DNA from: Thioalkalivibrio sp. ALJ24
GTDB taxonomy: Bacteria; Pseudomonadota; Gammaproteobacteria; Ectothiorhodospirales; Ectothiorhodospiraceae
Assembly (NCBI RefSeq): GCF_000377785.1
Contig: NZ_KB898726.1
Span: 300,808 to 364,807, forward strand
Direction: 5' to 3'
Length of the DNA: 64,000 nt
The notes under the pieces are model-generated. The model did not search any database. It was given only the letters and a program-made list of their open reading frames with translations, and had not been told where the DNA came from. The stretch's first letter is position 1; each line of letters opens with the position of its first letter. The position numbers were made by a program, and so were the translations under genes. This document shows, one piece after another, positions 50,838-60,173 of this stretch.

Positions 50838-50927
50838 ACGGCCGCTCCGGCGAGTAAGCTGTAGTAAGCCCGGCGACCGTGGAACGGTCGATCCGGGAGA
50901 ACACGATAACGACAGGAGAGAGTGATC

Positions 50928-51407
50928 ATGCAGAACCGTTTCCTGCTGGGAGCCATCATCGGGCTCATAGCCGGTATCATCCTGGCCTTTGCCTACGCCT
51001 ACAATGCCGCTCCCGGGCTGATGATCGTCGAGGACGAAAGCCAGTACGGCTACGAAGAGACGATTGAACGCATCGAGGATGCCGCTGAAGCTGAAGGCTG
51101 GGCGATCCCGACCAAGCACGACCTGAGCGGCACCGTGGGCGAGCACGGGTACGACGTCGCTCCGGCAACGGTACTCGAACTGTGCCAGCCGGACCATGCC
51201 GGGAACCTTCTCAGCGACGAAGACAACTACCTGGTGACCTCCATGATGCCCTGCCGCGTCTCGGTGTACGAGCGCAGCGACGGCACGGTCATCGTCTCGC
51301 GCATGAACACCGGTCTGGTGGCGCGGGTGTTCGGCGGCAGCATCGCCGAAATCATGGCCGACGCCACCGAGGACAACGAACGCATCCTCGAGAGCGTTCT
51401 GCAGTAA
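50928..51407 (+). CDS. DUF302-domain membrane-anchored protein
   Basis: This encodes 159 aa from the ATG at 50928 (AGGAGAG upstream). A single N-terminal membrane helix (about 5-27) acts as signal anchor. The periplasmic part has the DUF302 pattern: an amphipathic helix with [20 protein letters not shown] and Val-Ile-Val-Ser-Arg-Met-Asn. DUF302 proteins are common in sulfur-oxidising bacteria but their role is not established. A GC-rich dyad follows the stop. Confidence 0.8.
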   Translation: MQNRFLLGAIIGLIAGIILAFAYAYNAAPGLMIVEDESQYGYEETIERIEDAAEAEGWAIPTKHDLSGTVGEHGYDVAPATVLELCQPDHAGNLLSDEDNYLVTSMMPCRVSVYERSDGTVIVSRMNTGLVARVFGGSIAEIMADATEDNERILESVLQ

Positions 51408-51547
51408 CGCCACCCGGCTGCCCGGCCCCCCGGCGGGTCCGGGCATGCCCTTCCCCCGCATCTCTTGGCAAGCGATGGCCGGCGCAGGATCATGGTGACC
51501 CTCCAAAGGTAACCACGCGGCCCCGCCGCCCGAGCCACGAGACCGCC

Positions 51548-52753
51548 ATGTCCTATCTGAAGGATTTTCCGAATGCCGAAGGCTATTTCGGCGAATTCGG
51601 CGGCGCCTTCCTGCCGCCCGAACTGGAATCCCATTTCGCCGAGATCGAACGCGCCTATCGTCAGCTGGCGCTGTCGGCCGACTTCCTCCAGGAACTGCGC
51701 TACATCCGCCGCCATTACCAGGGGCGCCCCACACCGGTCTACTACGCGCGCAACCTCAGCCGCGAGGCAGGCGCGCATATCTACCTCAAGCGCGAGGACC
51801 TCAACCATTCCGGAGCGCACAAGCTCAATCACTGCATGGGCGAGGCCCTGCTTGCGCGGCACATGGGCAAACAGAAGCTGATCGCGGAGACCGGCGCCGG
51901 CCAGCACGGCGTGGCCCTGGCCACTGCGGCGGCCTGTTTCGGGATGCAGTGCGAGATCCACATGGGCGAGATCGACATCGAGAAGGAGGCACCCAACGTC
52001 ACCCGCATGAAGCTGATGGGGGCCGAGGTCGTCCCGGTGTCCTTCGGCGGGCGCAGCCTCAAGGAAGCGGTGGACTCCGCGTTCCAGTCCTATCTCTCGC
52101 AGGCCGACACGGCGCTGTTCGCGATCGGCTCGGTGGTCGGACCGCATCCGTTCCCGATGATGGTGCGCAATTTTCAGTCGGTGGTGGGGATCGAGGCACG
52201 CGAACAGTACCAGGAACTGACCGACGGCCAGCTGCCGGAACAAGTGGTCGCCTGTGTCGGGGGCGGATCCAACGCGATGGGCATGTTCGCCGGTTTCATC
52301 GAGGACCCCGAGGTGCAGCTCAACGGCGTGGAGCCGCTTGGTCGCGGCAGCGAACCGGGGCAGCATTCCGCCACCATGACCTTCGGCAAACCGGGGATGC
52401 TGCACGGCTTCAAGTGCATGCTGCTGACCGACGACGAGGGCAACCCGGCCCCGGTGCATTCGATCGCCTCCGGGCTGGATTACCCCGGGGTCGGTCCCGA
52501 GCACTCCTATCTGAAGACCGCCGGACGGGTCGCCTACCATGCGGTGGATGACGACGCGACGCTGGACGCCTTCTACCGTCTCTCGCGCACCGAGGGGATC
52601 ATACCCGCACTGGAGAGCGCCCATGCGGTGGCCTGGGCGGTGCAGCACGGCGAGGCGCACCCCGGCAGCACGGTACTGGTCAACCTCTCCGGCCGTGGTG
52701 ACAAGGACATCGACTACGTGGCCCGCACCTTCGGCCACGGCGACCCCGCCTGA
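51548..52753 (+). CDS. trpB: Stand-alone tryptophan synthase beta chain (TrpB)
   Basis: This encodes 401 aa. TrpB joins indole and serine through PLP. The PLP lysine is Lys92 in Ser-Gly-Ala-His-Lys-Leu-Asn, the catalytic acid is Glu114 in Glu-Thr-Gly-Ala-Gly-Gln-His-Gly, the phosphate loop is Gly-Gly-Gly-Ser-Asn, and Leu-Ser-Gly-Arg-Gly-Asp-Lys-Asp ends the core. Against the E. coli protein the COMM-side segment differs (His-Ser-Ala-Thr-Met-Thr-Phe-Gly). No trpA or trpF lies beside it, so it may be a second copy working with exogenous indole or in another role. Confidence 0.88.
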   Translation: MSYLKDFPNAEGYFGEFGGAFLPPELESHFAEIERAYRQLALSADFLQELRYIRRHYQGRPTPVYYARNLSREAGAHIYLKREDLNHSGAHKLNHCMGEALLARHMGKQKLIAETGAGQHGVALATAAACFGMQCEIHMGEIDIEKEAPNVTRMKLMGAEVVPVSFGGRSLKEAVDSAFQSYLSQADTALFAIGSVVGPHPFPMMVRNFQSVVGIEAREQYQELTDGQLPEQVVACVGGGSNAMGMFAGFIEDPEVQLNGVEPLGRGSEPGQHSATMTFGKPGMLHGFKCMLLTDDEGNPAPVHSIASGLDYPGVGPEHSYLKTAGRVAYHAVDDDATLDAFYRLSRTEGIIPALESAHAVAWAVQHGEAHPGSTVLVNLSGRGDKDIDYVARTFGHGDPA

Positions 52754-52856
52754 ACCACCAACGGACCCACAAGTCCACCCAAAACGCCATCCGGATTGAG
52801 GAATCCGTCACGACCGTGCAATCATCGCGAGGTCACCAAACAAGGGAGGTAGCGGG

Positions 52857-54488
52857 GTGAGCGACCAAGACGATCTGCAAAAACAAAGAGAAGAGCTGGA
52901 AAAGGCCTACGAAACCGATCACGAGATCGGTGAGCAAAACATCAACCCCCTCGGGCTGGACCTGCACAACCCCGTTTTCGTGGTCAGTGCCGGCCTGATC
53001 CTGCTGTTCGTCATCGGCGCATTGCTGTTCCCGGACCGGGCGAATGACGGTCTGAGCGCCACCCAGACCTGGATGCAGGAAACCTTCGACTGGCTGTTCC
53101 TTTCGGCCGGCAATCTGTTTGTCCTGTTCGCGATCGCCCTGATCCTCCTGCCAATCGGACGCATCCGGATCGGCGGCCAGGACGCCAAACCCGACTTCGG
53201 GCTGCTGTCCTGGTTCTCCATGCTGTTCGCCGCGGGCATGGGCATCGGCCTGATGTTCTGGGCCGTGGCGGAACCGGTGGGCTATTTCACCGAGTGGTTC
53301 GGCACCCCGCTGGGTATCGAGGGCGGCACCGAAGCTTCCAAGGAAGCCGCACTGGGCGCGACCATGTACCACTGGGGCCTGCATCCCTGGGCGGTCTACG
53401 CCATCGTCGGCCTGGCCCTGGCCTTCTTCGCCTACAACAAGGGCCTGCCGCTGACCATCCGCTCGGCGTTCTACCCGATCCTGGGCGAGCGCGTCTGGGG
53501 GCCGTTCGGACACGTGATCGACACCCTCGCGGTGCTGGCCACGCTGTTCGGCCTGACCACCTCGCTGGGGCTGGGCGCGCAGCAGGCGGCCGCCGGGCTG
53601 GACTTCCTGTTCGACGGCATCGACGGCGGGCTGCAGACCCAGCTGGCGATCATCATCGGCGTCACGGTGATTGCGCTGCTCTCGGTCATGCGCGGCATCG
53701 ATGGCGGGGTGAAGGTGCTCAGTAACATCAATCTGGTGGTTGCCGGCCTGCTCATGCTGTTCGTGATGATCTTCGGCGGCTTCATCGCCTTCCTCGCCAA
53801 CACCGGCACCACCGTCTCGGCCTATGTCCAGTACATGATCCCGCTGAGCAACCCGGTCGGGCGCGAGGACGAGACCTTCTACCACAGCTGGACGATCTTC
53901 TTCTGGGCGTGGTGGATCTCCTGGTCGCCGTTCGTCGGAATGTTCATCGCGCGGGTCTCGCGCGGGCGTACCGTGCGTCAGTTCGTCACCGCGGTGCTGA
54001 TCGTCCCCACCCTGGTCACGGTGGTGTGGATGAGCGTGTTCGGCGGTGCCGGCATCGACCAGGTGCGCGACGGCGTCGGCGTGCTGGCCGACGAGGGCAT
54101 CACCGACTCCTCGCTGGCGTTGTTCCAGATGCTGCAGAACCTGCCGCTGGCCGCGATCACCTCGTTCCTGGCCGTGGTCCTGGTGCTGGTGTTCTTCATC
54201 ACCTCCTCGGACTCCGGTTCGCTGGTGATCGACAGCATCACCTCCGGTGGCAAGACCGATGCGCCGCAGTCCCAGCGTCTGTTCTGGGCGACCATCGAGG
54301 GCGTACTCGCCGCCGTGTTGCTGGCGGTCGGCGGAGCGGCCGCACTGGAGGCCCTGCAGGCCGGAGCCGTCAGCACGGGTCTGCCGTTCATGATCGTACT
54401 GCTGGTCATGGCGGTCAGCCTGCTGATGGGGCTGTTCCACGAGCTGAAGCTCATCCGGCTGGCCGAGGCCGAAGCCGCTCAGGGGTAA
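52857..54488 (+). CDS. BCCT-family osmolyte transporter (second copy)
   Basis: This encodes 543 aa from a GTG at 52857 with GGGAGG seven bases upstream. A charged N-terminal tail of about 35 residues precedes twelve membrane helices. Family marks are Gly-Met-Gly-Ile-Gly-Leu-Met-Phe-Trp-Ala-Val-Ala-Glu-Pro and Ser-Trp-Thr-Ile-Phe-Phe-Trp-Ala-Trp-Trp. It differs clearly from the copy at 48562 in the N-terminal tail and several loops, so the substrates probably differ. A strong terminator follows, so it is likely the last gene of its transcript. Confidence 0.92.
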   Translation: MSDQDDLQKQREELEKAYETDHEIGEQNINPLGLDLHNPVFVVSAGLILLFVIGALLFPDRANDGLSATQTWMQETFDWLFLSAGNLFVLFAIALILLPIGRIRIGGQDAKPDFGLLSWFSMLFAAGMGIGLMFWAVAEPVGYFTEWFGTPLGIEGGTEASKEAALGATMYHWGLHPWAVYAIVGLALAFFAYNKGLPLTIRSAFYPILGERVWGPFGHVIDTLAVLATLFGLTTSLGLGAQQAAAGLDFLFDGIDGGLQTQLAIIIGVTVIALLSVMRGIDGGVKVLSNINLVVAGLLMLFVMIFGGFIAFLANTGTTVSAYVQYMIPLSNPVGREDETFYHSWTIFFWAWWISWSPFVGMFIARVSRGRTVRQFVTAVLIVPTLVTVVWMSVFGGAGIDQVRDGVGVLADEGITDSSLALFQMLQNLPLAAITSFLAVVLVLVFFITSSDSGSLVIDSITSGGKTDAPQSQRLFWATIEGVLAAVLLAVGGAAALEALQAGAVSTGLPFMIVLLVMAVSLLMGLFHELKLIRLAEAEAAQG

Positions 54489-54535
54489 CCGTTCCGTTCC
54501 CCTGGTGCCCGGCCCCTCCCGGGGTCGGGCCTGGC

Positions 54536-54570
54536 AACCCGCCGGGAGAACCTTCCGGCGGGTTTTTATT
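54536..54570 (+). terminator. Intrinsic terminator after the second BCCT gene
   Basis: AACCCGCCGG (54536-54545) pairs with CCGGCGGGTT (54555-54564) around a 9-nt loop and is followed by TTTATTTT. The stem is perfect and GC-rich, 47 bases after the BCCT stop. It separates this gene from the hydrolase-OsmC gene downstream. Confidence 0.9.
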
Positions 54571-54627
54571 TTCCGGGATCCGGGCAGAATCCGGCCGAAT
54601 CCCGGCACGAACACAGGAGGCCGCTGC

Positions 54628-55851
54628 ATGCGCCGAGAACGTGTCGAATTTCCTGGCCACCGGGGCCAGATGCTGGCCGGGCGCATCGATCGCCCCACCG
54701 GCCCCGTTCGGGCCTGGGCACTGTTCGCCCACTGCTTTACCTGCGGCAAGGACAACCGCGCCGCCAACCGTATCGCCCGCGGGCTGGCTGAAACCGGCAT
54801 CGCAACGCTGCGTTTCGACTTCACGGGACTCGGCGACAGCGAGGGCGATTTCGCCAACAGCGGCTTCTCCTCCAATCTGGAGGACCTGCTGGCCGCAGCC
54901 GACTATCTGCGTGGCCGGGATGCCGCACCCGCGCTGCTGGTCGGGCACAGCCTGGGCGGCGCCGCGGTGCTCGGGGTGGCCGGACGCATCCCCGAATGCC
55001 GCGCGGTCGCCACCATCGCCGCCCCGTTCGAGGCCGACAGCGTGCTGGATCATTTCGGCGAGGCGCTGGAGACCATCGAGACCGAAGGCGAGGCGACGGT
55101 GAACCTCGCCGGCCGTCCGTTCCGTATCCGGCGGGAGTTCGTCGAGGACCTGCGCAGCCAGACCCAGGCCGAACGCATACGCGACCTCGACCGGCCGCTG
55201 ATGATCCTGCACGCTCCGGGCGACACGGTAGTGTCGGTGGACGCGGCGCGCCGCATCTTTGAGACCGCGCGCCATCCCAAGAGCTTCGTGTCACTGGACG
55301 ATGCCGACCACACCCTGCTCAATCCGGCCGATGCCGAATACGTGGCCGGACTGGTCGCCGCCTGGGGAGCACGCTACCTCGGAGAAGACGAGGGGGGGTC
55401 GGCCGACGCGGACGCGCTCGGCGACGGGACCGAAGTGACGGTCGAGGAAACCGGCGACGGCCAGTACCAGCAGGACGTACGCATCGGCCCGCACCATTTC
55501 CTGGCCGACGAACCGCCGGACGTCGGCGGCGATGGCACCGGCCCCAACCCCTACGAGCTGCTGCTGGCATCACTGGGGGCCTGCACCACCATGACCCTGC
55601 GCATGTACGCCACGCACAAGCAGCTGCCGCTGGAACGCGTACGGGTGCACCTGCAGCACGAGAAGCTCAAGGGCGAGAACGGTCCGGTCGACCACATCAC
55701 CCGCGAGATCACCATCGAGGGCGACCTGGATACGAAACAGCGCGAACGCATGCTGCAGATCGCCGATCGCTGTCCGGTACACCGCACCCTGCACGGCGAG
55801 GTGCAGGTAGAGACCCGGGAACGGCCTACAGGTACTTCAGACGCGCGCTGA
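54628..55851 (+). CDS. Alpha/beta hydrolase fused to OsmC-family peroxidase domain
   Basis: This encodes 407 aa from the ATG at 54628 (CAGGAGG upstream). Residues about 1-255 are an alpha/beta hydrolase with the nucleophile elbow Gly-His-Ser-Leu-Gly-Gly, a Gly-Asp acid turn and Asp-Ala-Asp-His for the catalytic His. Residues about 270-400 are an OsmC domain with the two redox cysteines, in Leu-Gly-Ala-Cys-Thr-Thr and Asp-Arg-Cys-Pro-Val-His. OsmC domains reduce organic hydroperoxides; the hydrolase may release an acyl or peroxide substrate. The fusion is known in proteobacteria. Its 3' end overlaps a convergent small gene by 26 bp. Confidence 0.9.
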   Translation: MRRERVEFPGHRGQMLAGRIDRPTGPVRAWALFAHCFTCGKDNRAANRIARGLAETGIATLRFDFTGLGDSEGDFANSGFSSNLEDLLAAADYLRGRDAAPALLVGHSLGGAAVLGVAGRIPECRAVATIAAPFEADSVLDHFGEALETIETEGEATVNLAGRPFRIRREFVEDLRSQTQAERIRDLDRPLMILHAPGDTVVSVDAARRIFETARHPKSFVSLDDADHTLLNPADAEYVAGLVAAWGARYLGEDEGGSADADALGDGTEVTVEETGDGQYQQDVRIGPHHFLADEPPDVGGDGTGPNPYELLLASLGACTTMTLRMYATHKQLPLERVRVHLQHEKLKGENGPVDHITREITIEGDLDTKQRERMLQIADRCPVHRTLHGEVQVETRERPTGTSDAR

Positions 55852-56131
55852 GGCTGTCCACGTCGGAGACGACATCCTGCAGGGTGGTGCCGCCATCCGC
55901 GGAACCGACCACCACGCCCCGGCCGGACACCGGAATGATGCTGTCGATCTGGAAACGACCGGCGGTTCCGCGCAGGAAACATTCCTCGTCGAAGAACAGG
56001 GTGTCACCTTCGGGGCCGATCGTATCCGCCTCGAGGGTTTCGTAGCCGATCAGTCCGGGCAGGTCTTCCCGTCCGCCGGTCTCGATCGGTTCGATGGACT
56101 GTTTTTCGGCATCGATCAGCAGTGCTTTCAT
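55826..56131 (-). CDS. Small protein of unknown function, 101 aa
   Basis: The ATG at 56131 gives 101 residues, starting Met-Lys-Ala-Leu-Leu-Ile-Asp-Ala-Glu-Lys. It looks like a small beta-rich soluble fold with an acidic middle (Thr-Leu-Phe-Phe-Asp-Glu-Glu-Cys-Phe) and Ile-Pro-Val-Ser-Gly-Arg-Gly-Val-Val-Val-Gly. I do not recognise a named family. The last 26 bases run antisense to the end of the hydrolase-OsmC gene, so the two transcripts are convergent and overlap. Confidence 0.6.
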   Translation of the reverse strand: MKALLIDAEKQSIEPIETGGREDLPGLIGYETLEADTIGPEGDTLFFDEECFLRGTAGRFQIDSIIPVSGRGVVVGSADGGTTLQDVVSDVDSLSARLKYL

Positions 56132-56184
56132 GTCTTTTGTCCCGTGCAGCGAGTGGTGTTGAGAGATGATGGACCCGTCGCGGC

Positions 56185-57021
56185 TCAGTCCGTTCCGCCA
56201 TGCAGCACGCCGGCCGCGGCAAGGAAATCCTGCAACCCGCGGGTGTAGAGCGGTCCGGACCGCAGGAAGCCGTCGTTGTGGCCGCCGCACAGACCCAGGA
56301 TCGGCGGCGTACCCGGAGCCGCCGCCTGCAGGCGGCGCGCATGCTCGAAGGGCACGATCTCGTCTTCGCGTGCATGCACCAGCAGCAGCGGGGACCCCAT
56401 GCGCCGCACGTGCTCGCGCACCGGATACGGGTCACGGATCAGCCAGCGTACCGGCAGGAACGGATAGATCTCGGCGCCCAGATCCGCCGCCGAGGTGAAC
56501 GCCGACTCCAGGATCACCGCCCCGGGGCTTTCGTCGGCGCCCAGGCGCGCGGCCACCGCCGCCCCCAGCGAGCGGCCGAACACCACGATATCCTCCTGCG
56601 CGTAGCCCCGTTCGTCGAGGAGATACGCCCAGGCGGCGTCGGCATCGGCGTGCAGGCCCGGCTCGTCCGGCCGGCCCGACGAACGCCCATAACCGCGGTA
56701 ATCGATGATCAGTACGGCCAGGCCCAGTTGATGGAACTGTTCCAGCGAATGCAGACGGTGCCCGATGTTCCCGGCATTGCCGTGAAAGAACAGCAGAACC
56801 GGCGCCTCCTCGTCCGGGCCCGGCACGTACCAGCCGTGCAGACGTACGTCCTCATCCGGCTCCAGCCAGACCTCCTCGTATTCCAGGCCGGCATCCGCCG
56901 GGGTGGAGGTCACGTCGCGCGACGGCATGTACACCATGCGGTCCTGGATCAGGTACAGGGTTGCCACCATCACGGCGTAGCCCGTGGCCAGCAGGATGAG
57001 AAATCGGATCACAGTGCCCAT
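56185..57021 (-). CDS. Membrane-anchored alpha/beta hydrolase (ABHD13/BEM46-like)
   Basis: This encodes 278 aa from the ATG at 57021 (AGGA upstream). One N-terminal membrane helix (about 4-24) anchors the protein. The hydrolase domain has Phe-Phe-His-Gly-Asn-Ala-Gly-Asn, Asp-Tyr-Arg-Gly-Tyr-Gly-Arg-Ser, the nucleophile in Gly-Arg-Ser-Leu-Gly-Ala, an Asp in Ala-Arg-Glu-Asp-Glu and the catalytic His in Gly-Gly-His-Asn-Asp. The substrate is unknown. It is divergent from relA, whose promoter region overlaps its start. Confidence 0.85.
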   Translation of the reverse strand: MGTVIRFLILLATGYAVMVATLYLIQDRMVYMPSRDVTSTPADAGLEYEEVWLEPDEDVRLHGWYVPGPDEEAPVLLFFHGNAGNIGHRLHSLEQFHQLGLAVLIIDYRGYGRSSGRPDEPGLHADADAAWAYLLDERGYAQEDIVVFGRSLGAAVAARLGADESPGAVILESAFTSAADLGAEIYPFLPVRWLIRDPYPVREHVRRMGSPLLLVHAREDEIVPFEHARRLQAAAPGTPPILGLCGGHNDGFLRSGPLYTRGLQDFLAAAGVLHGGTD

Positions 57022-57127
57022 GCCGGGCATCCTGAACATCCCCGTGCACGGTCGCAACTCGCGTACAATGCGAGACGAGTCACCGAATGTCCGGCGCCCC
57101 GGCGCCGCACCCGAGCCGACTGCCGCG

Positions 57128-59371
57128 ATGCGCCATTCCCTGCTGACCAACACCGAACTCCGCGGACTTGACCGCGACCAGCTGCTGCAGCGCCTGGCCG
57201 GCGATGCCGGGCCCGACGCAAACCTGGCCTCGGCGCTGGATGCCGCACTGGCCGCGGTGGAGGCCGCCGGTCTGGAGGCGCATGCGCTGGATGTCGCCGA
57301 GATCCTGCGCCACCTGAACGTTGATCGCCAGACCCTGATCGCGACCCTGCTGGTCCCGGCCTATCTGGCCGGCCACGCCGATACAAAGGCCCTGCGCCAC
57401 GACTATGGCGAACGTGTCGCGCAGCTCACCGAAAACGTCTCCGCACTGGTCCGCCGACGCTTCGAGACCCCGGCCGGCCGGCCCGAACAGGCCGAACGCC
57501 TGCGCCGCATGCTGATGGCGATGGTCGACGACGTGCGCGCGGTGCTGATCAAACTGGCGTTCCGCGTGCAGCACCTGCGCCTGGTGGTGAAGGAACCCGA
57601 CGCCAGTGCCCGCGCGCTGGCGCAGGAGACCCTGGACGTGATCGCCCCCCTGGCCAACCGGCTGGGGGTCGGCCAGCTCAAGTGGGAGATGGAAGACCTC
57701 TCGCTGCGCATCCTCGAACCCGAGACCTATCGCGACATCGCGCGCGGGCTGGAGGAGAACCGCACCGAACGCGAAGAGTATGTCGCGCGCTTCACCCGGA
57801 TGCTGCAAAAGCACCTCGCCGATGCCGGGATCGAGGCCCGGGTATTCGGCCGGCCCAAGCACATCTACAGCATCTGGAAGAAGATGCAGCGCAAGAATAC
57901 GCCGCTGTCCGAGCTGTACGACCTGCGCGCAACGCGCGTGATCGTGGACCGCCTGGCCACCTGCTACACCGTACTGGGCGTGGTGCACAACCACTGGCGC
58001 CACCTGCCCGGCGAGTTCGACGACTACATCGCCAACCCCAAGGACAACGGCTACCAGTCCCTGCACACCGCGGTGGTGGGACCCGAGGGCAAGTTCGTGG
58101 AGGTACAGATCCGCACCCGCGAGATGGACGAGTTCGCGGAACTGGGGGTCGCCGCCCACTGGCGCTACAAGGAGGGCGGGAGCGAGGATCGCGCCCTCAA
58201 CCAGGCCATCACCTCGCTGCGCCAGCTGCTGGAGACCGACGGCTCCGACCAGAACCTGCTCGACGAGATCCAGAGCGAGCCGCTGCACCAGCGCGTGTTC
58301 GTTCTGACCCCGCAAGGCGACGTGCTGGACCTGGCCCAGGGCGCCACGCCGCTGGATTTCGCCTACGCCGTGCACACCGAGGTGGGCCACCGCTGCCGCG
58401 GGGCCAAGGTCGACGGGCGCATCGTCCCGCTCACCTACCGGCTGCGCTCCGGCGAACGCGTCGAGGTCCTTACCGCGCGCGAGGGCGGCCCCAGCCGCGA
58501 CTGGCTCAACCCCAACCTCGGCTACCTCAACACCTCGCGGGCGCGGGCCAAGGTGCGCACCTGGTTCCGCCAGCAGCATCAGGACGAGCACCTGGCCACC
58601 GGCAAACAGCTGTTCGACCGGGAATGCCAGCGTCTCGGACTGCACGAACGCATCCCCGACCTCGATCGCGACGAACTCGCGCGGCAGATGAAATACCCCG
58701 GGTTCGACGAACTGATGATCGCGCTGGGCGCCGGCGACATCACCACCGGGCAGATCGCCGGACGCCTGGCGCACATGATCCGCGAGCGGCAGGAACGCGA
58801 GAAAAGCACCCGGGAGGATACGGCCGCCACCCCGCCCGCGCGGCCGCGACGGGGCGAGCGCCGCTCCAGTGTTGAGAGCCGAGAAGCAAACGGCGAGGAC
58901 ATCCGTATCCGCGGCGTGGGCGGCCTGCTGACCACCCGCGCGCAGTGCTGCAACCCGCAGCCGGGCGACCCGATCATCGGCTTCATCACCCGCGGTGCCG
59001 GGGTCTCGGTCCACCGCGACGACTGCCCCAACATCCTCCACCTGCCAGAGGACAAGCGCGCGCGGTTGATCCCGGTGAACTGGGGCGACGAACCCGAGAC
59101 CGAGATCGTGTCACTGGAACTGGAGGCTCAGGACCGCCCCGGGCTGTTCGCCGAGGTGGGCGGGGTCTTCTCGCAATGCGGGATCAATCTGCTGCGGGTG
59201 AACACGCAGACCGATCCGGAGGATCGCAGCGTGCGCATGGAACTGGAGGCAGAGGTCACGGATCTGGGCGAGCTGAGCACCCTGTTCGACCGCCTCTGCT
59301 CACTGGAAAACATTTACGGCGTGCGCCGCGCGCACGATCCGGCAGCCGCCCCGGAGTGCGGGAAAGACTAG
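57128..59371 (+). CDS. relA: GTP pyrophosphokinase RelA
   Basis: I choose the ATG at 57128 (747 aa, E. coli 744) rather than in-frame starts farther up, because TACAAT at 57061-57066 looks like a -10 box between them. Domains: degenerate HD (about 25-180, His-Asp pair lost, so no ppGpp hydrolysis), synthetase (about 230-360; Tyr-Asp-Leu-Arg-Ala, Asn-Gly-Tyr-Gln-Ser-Leu-His, Glu-Val-Gln-Ile-Arg-Thr), TGS (about 395-460), zinc-finger/RIS region with Gln-Cys-Cys-Asn-Pro, and ACT (about 665-735). It makes (p)ppGpp on ribosomes stalled with uncharged tRNA. Confidence 0.95.
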   Translation: MRHSLLTNTELRGLDRDQLLQRLAGDAGPDANLASALDAALAAVEAAGLEAHALDVAEILRHLNVDRQTLIATLLVPAYLAGHADTKALRHDYGERVAQLTENVSALVRRRFETPAGRPEQAERLRRMLMAMVDDVRAVLIKLAFRVQHLRLVVKEPDASARALAQETLDVIAPLANRLGVGQLKWEMEDLSLRILEPETYRDIARGLEENRTEREEYVARFTRMLQKHLADAGIEARVFGRPKHIYSIWKKMQRKNTPLSELYDLRATRVIVDRLATCYTVLGVVHNHWRHLPGEFDDYIANPKDNGYQSLHTAVVGPEGKFVEVQIRTREMDEFAELGVAAHWRYKEGGSEDRALNQAITSLRQLLETDGSDQNLLDEIQSEPLHQRVFVLTPQGDVLDLAQGATPLDFAYAVHTEVGHRCRGAKVDGRIVPLTYRLRSGERVEVLTAREGGPSRDWLNPNLGYLNTSRARAKVRTWFRQQHQDEHLATGKQLFDRECQRLGLHERIPDLDRDELARQMKYPGFDELMIALGAGDITTGQIAGRLAHMIRERQEREKSTREDTAATPPARPRRGERRSSVESREANGEDIRIRGVGGLLTTRAQCCNPQPGDPIIGFITRGAGVSVHRDDCPNILHLPEDKRARLIPVNWGDEPETEIVSLELEAQDRPGLFAEVGGVFSQCGINLLRVNTQTDPEDRSVRMELEAEVTDLGELSTLFDRLCSLENIYGVRRAHDPAAAPECGKD

Positions 59372-59706
59372 CCGGTGCGCCGGGCCGCCTGGTAGGCGTT
59401 CACGCCCTTGCGCCCGGCCCTGAGGCCCTTGATCTCCTCCAGGGCCGCGCGGCGGCGCTGCTCAATCTCGGGAACCGTCTCGCGGTAGAACTCGGACAGG
59501 GCCTCCAGCGCGGCACGCGAACGCGCCCCGGAGGCATCTGCCAGGCGCGGGGCGGAACCGAACGCCTCCTCGATCAGCCCGCGGGCCTGGAGGTCCAGTT
59601 CGGGGAGGTCTTCCCAGGCCTCCTCGTGCACTGCGGTGCGCAGGCGCTGGAGAACGACCTCCAGGTCCTCCTCGAGCGAGGTCGCCGAAGTGGACGAATC
59701 GGCCAT
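59368..59706 (-). CDS. fliT: FliT-like flagellar chaperone or small flagellar protein
   Basis: This encodes 112 aa, mostly helical and acidic. It follows fliS by 11 bases in the fliD-fliS direction, the usual place for fliT, whose product holds FliD before export. Sequence conservation in this family is low, so the call rests mainly on position and size. Its last bases overlap the relA stop (4 bp, convergent). Confidence 0.6.
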   Translation of the reverse strand: MADSSTSATSLEEDLEVVLQRLRTAVHEEAWEDLPELDLQARGLIEEAFGSAPRLADASGARSRAALEALSEFYRETVPEIEQRRRAALEEIKGLRAGRKGVNAYQAARRTG

Positions 59707-59717
59707 ATCGGAGGCGG

Positions 59718-60140
59718 CTAGCTCGCCCGGTTGGAGGCGGGGTTGCGGTATTCCGGCGGGATCTCGTCCCAGCCTGCCTTGATCTCGCGCAGCAGCTTCG
59801 ACACCTCGTCGAGCCGCTCGGGATCGTTGTGCAGGTTGGCTTCGGTCAGGCGGCGCAGCATGTAGGAATACAGCGCGGCCAGGCGCTCGGCCAGTTCCGG
59901 ATTGTGCTTGTCATCCAGCATCGAGCGCAGCGAATCGATAATGTCGATCGCCTTGCCAATCCGTTCACCCTTGTAGGCGACATTGCCGGCCTTCATCGCG
60001 CCCTTCGCGACCGCGATGCGTTCCAGCGCACCCTCGAACAGCATCTGCACCAGGCGGTGCGGATCGGCGACCTGCACCTCCGACAGCATGCCTGCCTGGC
60101 GGTAGGAATCCACATTCTTTCTCGTGTTCATGCCGTACAT
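59718..60140 (-). CDS. fliS: Flagellin chaperone FliS
   Basis: This encodes 140 aa from the ATG at 60140, which follows GGAGG at a good distance. It has the four-helix FliS fold: Tyr-Arg-Gln near residue 13, Asp-Pro-His-Arg-Leu-Val-Gln-Met-Leu-Phe-Glu-Gly-Ala-Leu at about 27-40, Ile-Asp-Ser-Leu-Arg-Ser-Met-Leu and Leu-Tyr-Ser-Tyr-Met-Leu-Arg-Arg-Leu. FliS binds flagellin's C-terminus and prevents polymerisation in the cytosol. It lies 33 bp downstream of fliD. Confidence 0.95.
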   Translation of the reverse strand: MYGMNTRKNVDSYRQAGMLSEVQVADPHRLVQMLFEGALERIAVAKGAMKAGNVAYKGERIGKAIDIIDSLRSMLDDKHNPELAERLAALYSYMLRRLTEANLHNDPERLDEVSKLLREIKAGWDEIPPEYRNPASNRAS

Positions 60141-60173
60141 GTTCGCCTCCGTTGCTCTCCCCCCAGGGGATCG

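Noticed and set aside
56984..57127. N-terminal extension of RelA from upstream in-frame starts
   Set aside because: The added 48 residues are Pro/Arg-rich and unlike RelA. A -10-like TACAAT lies within them, and starting at 57128 gives the family's usual length.
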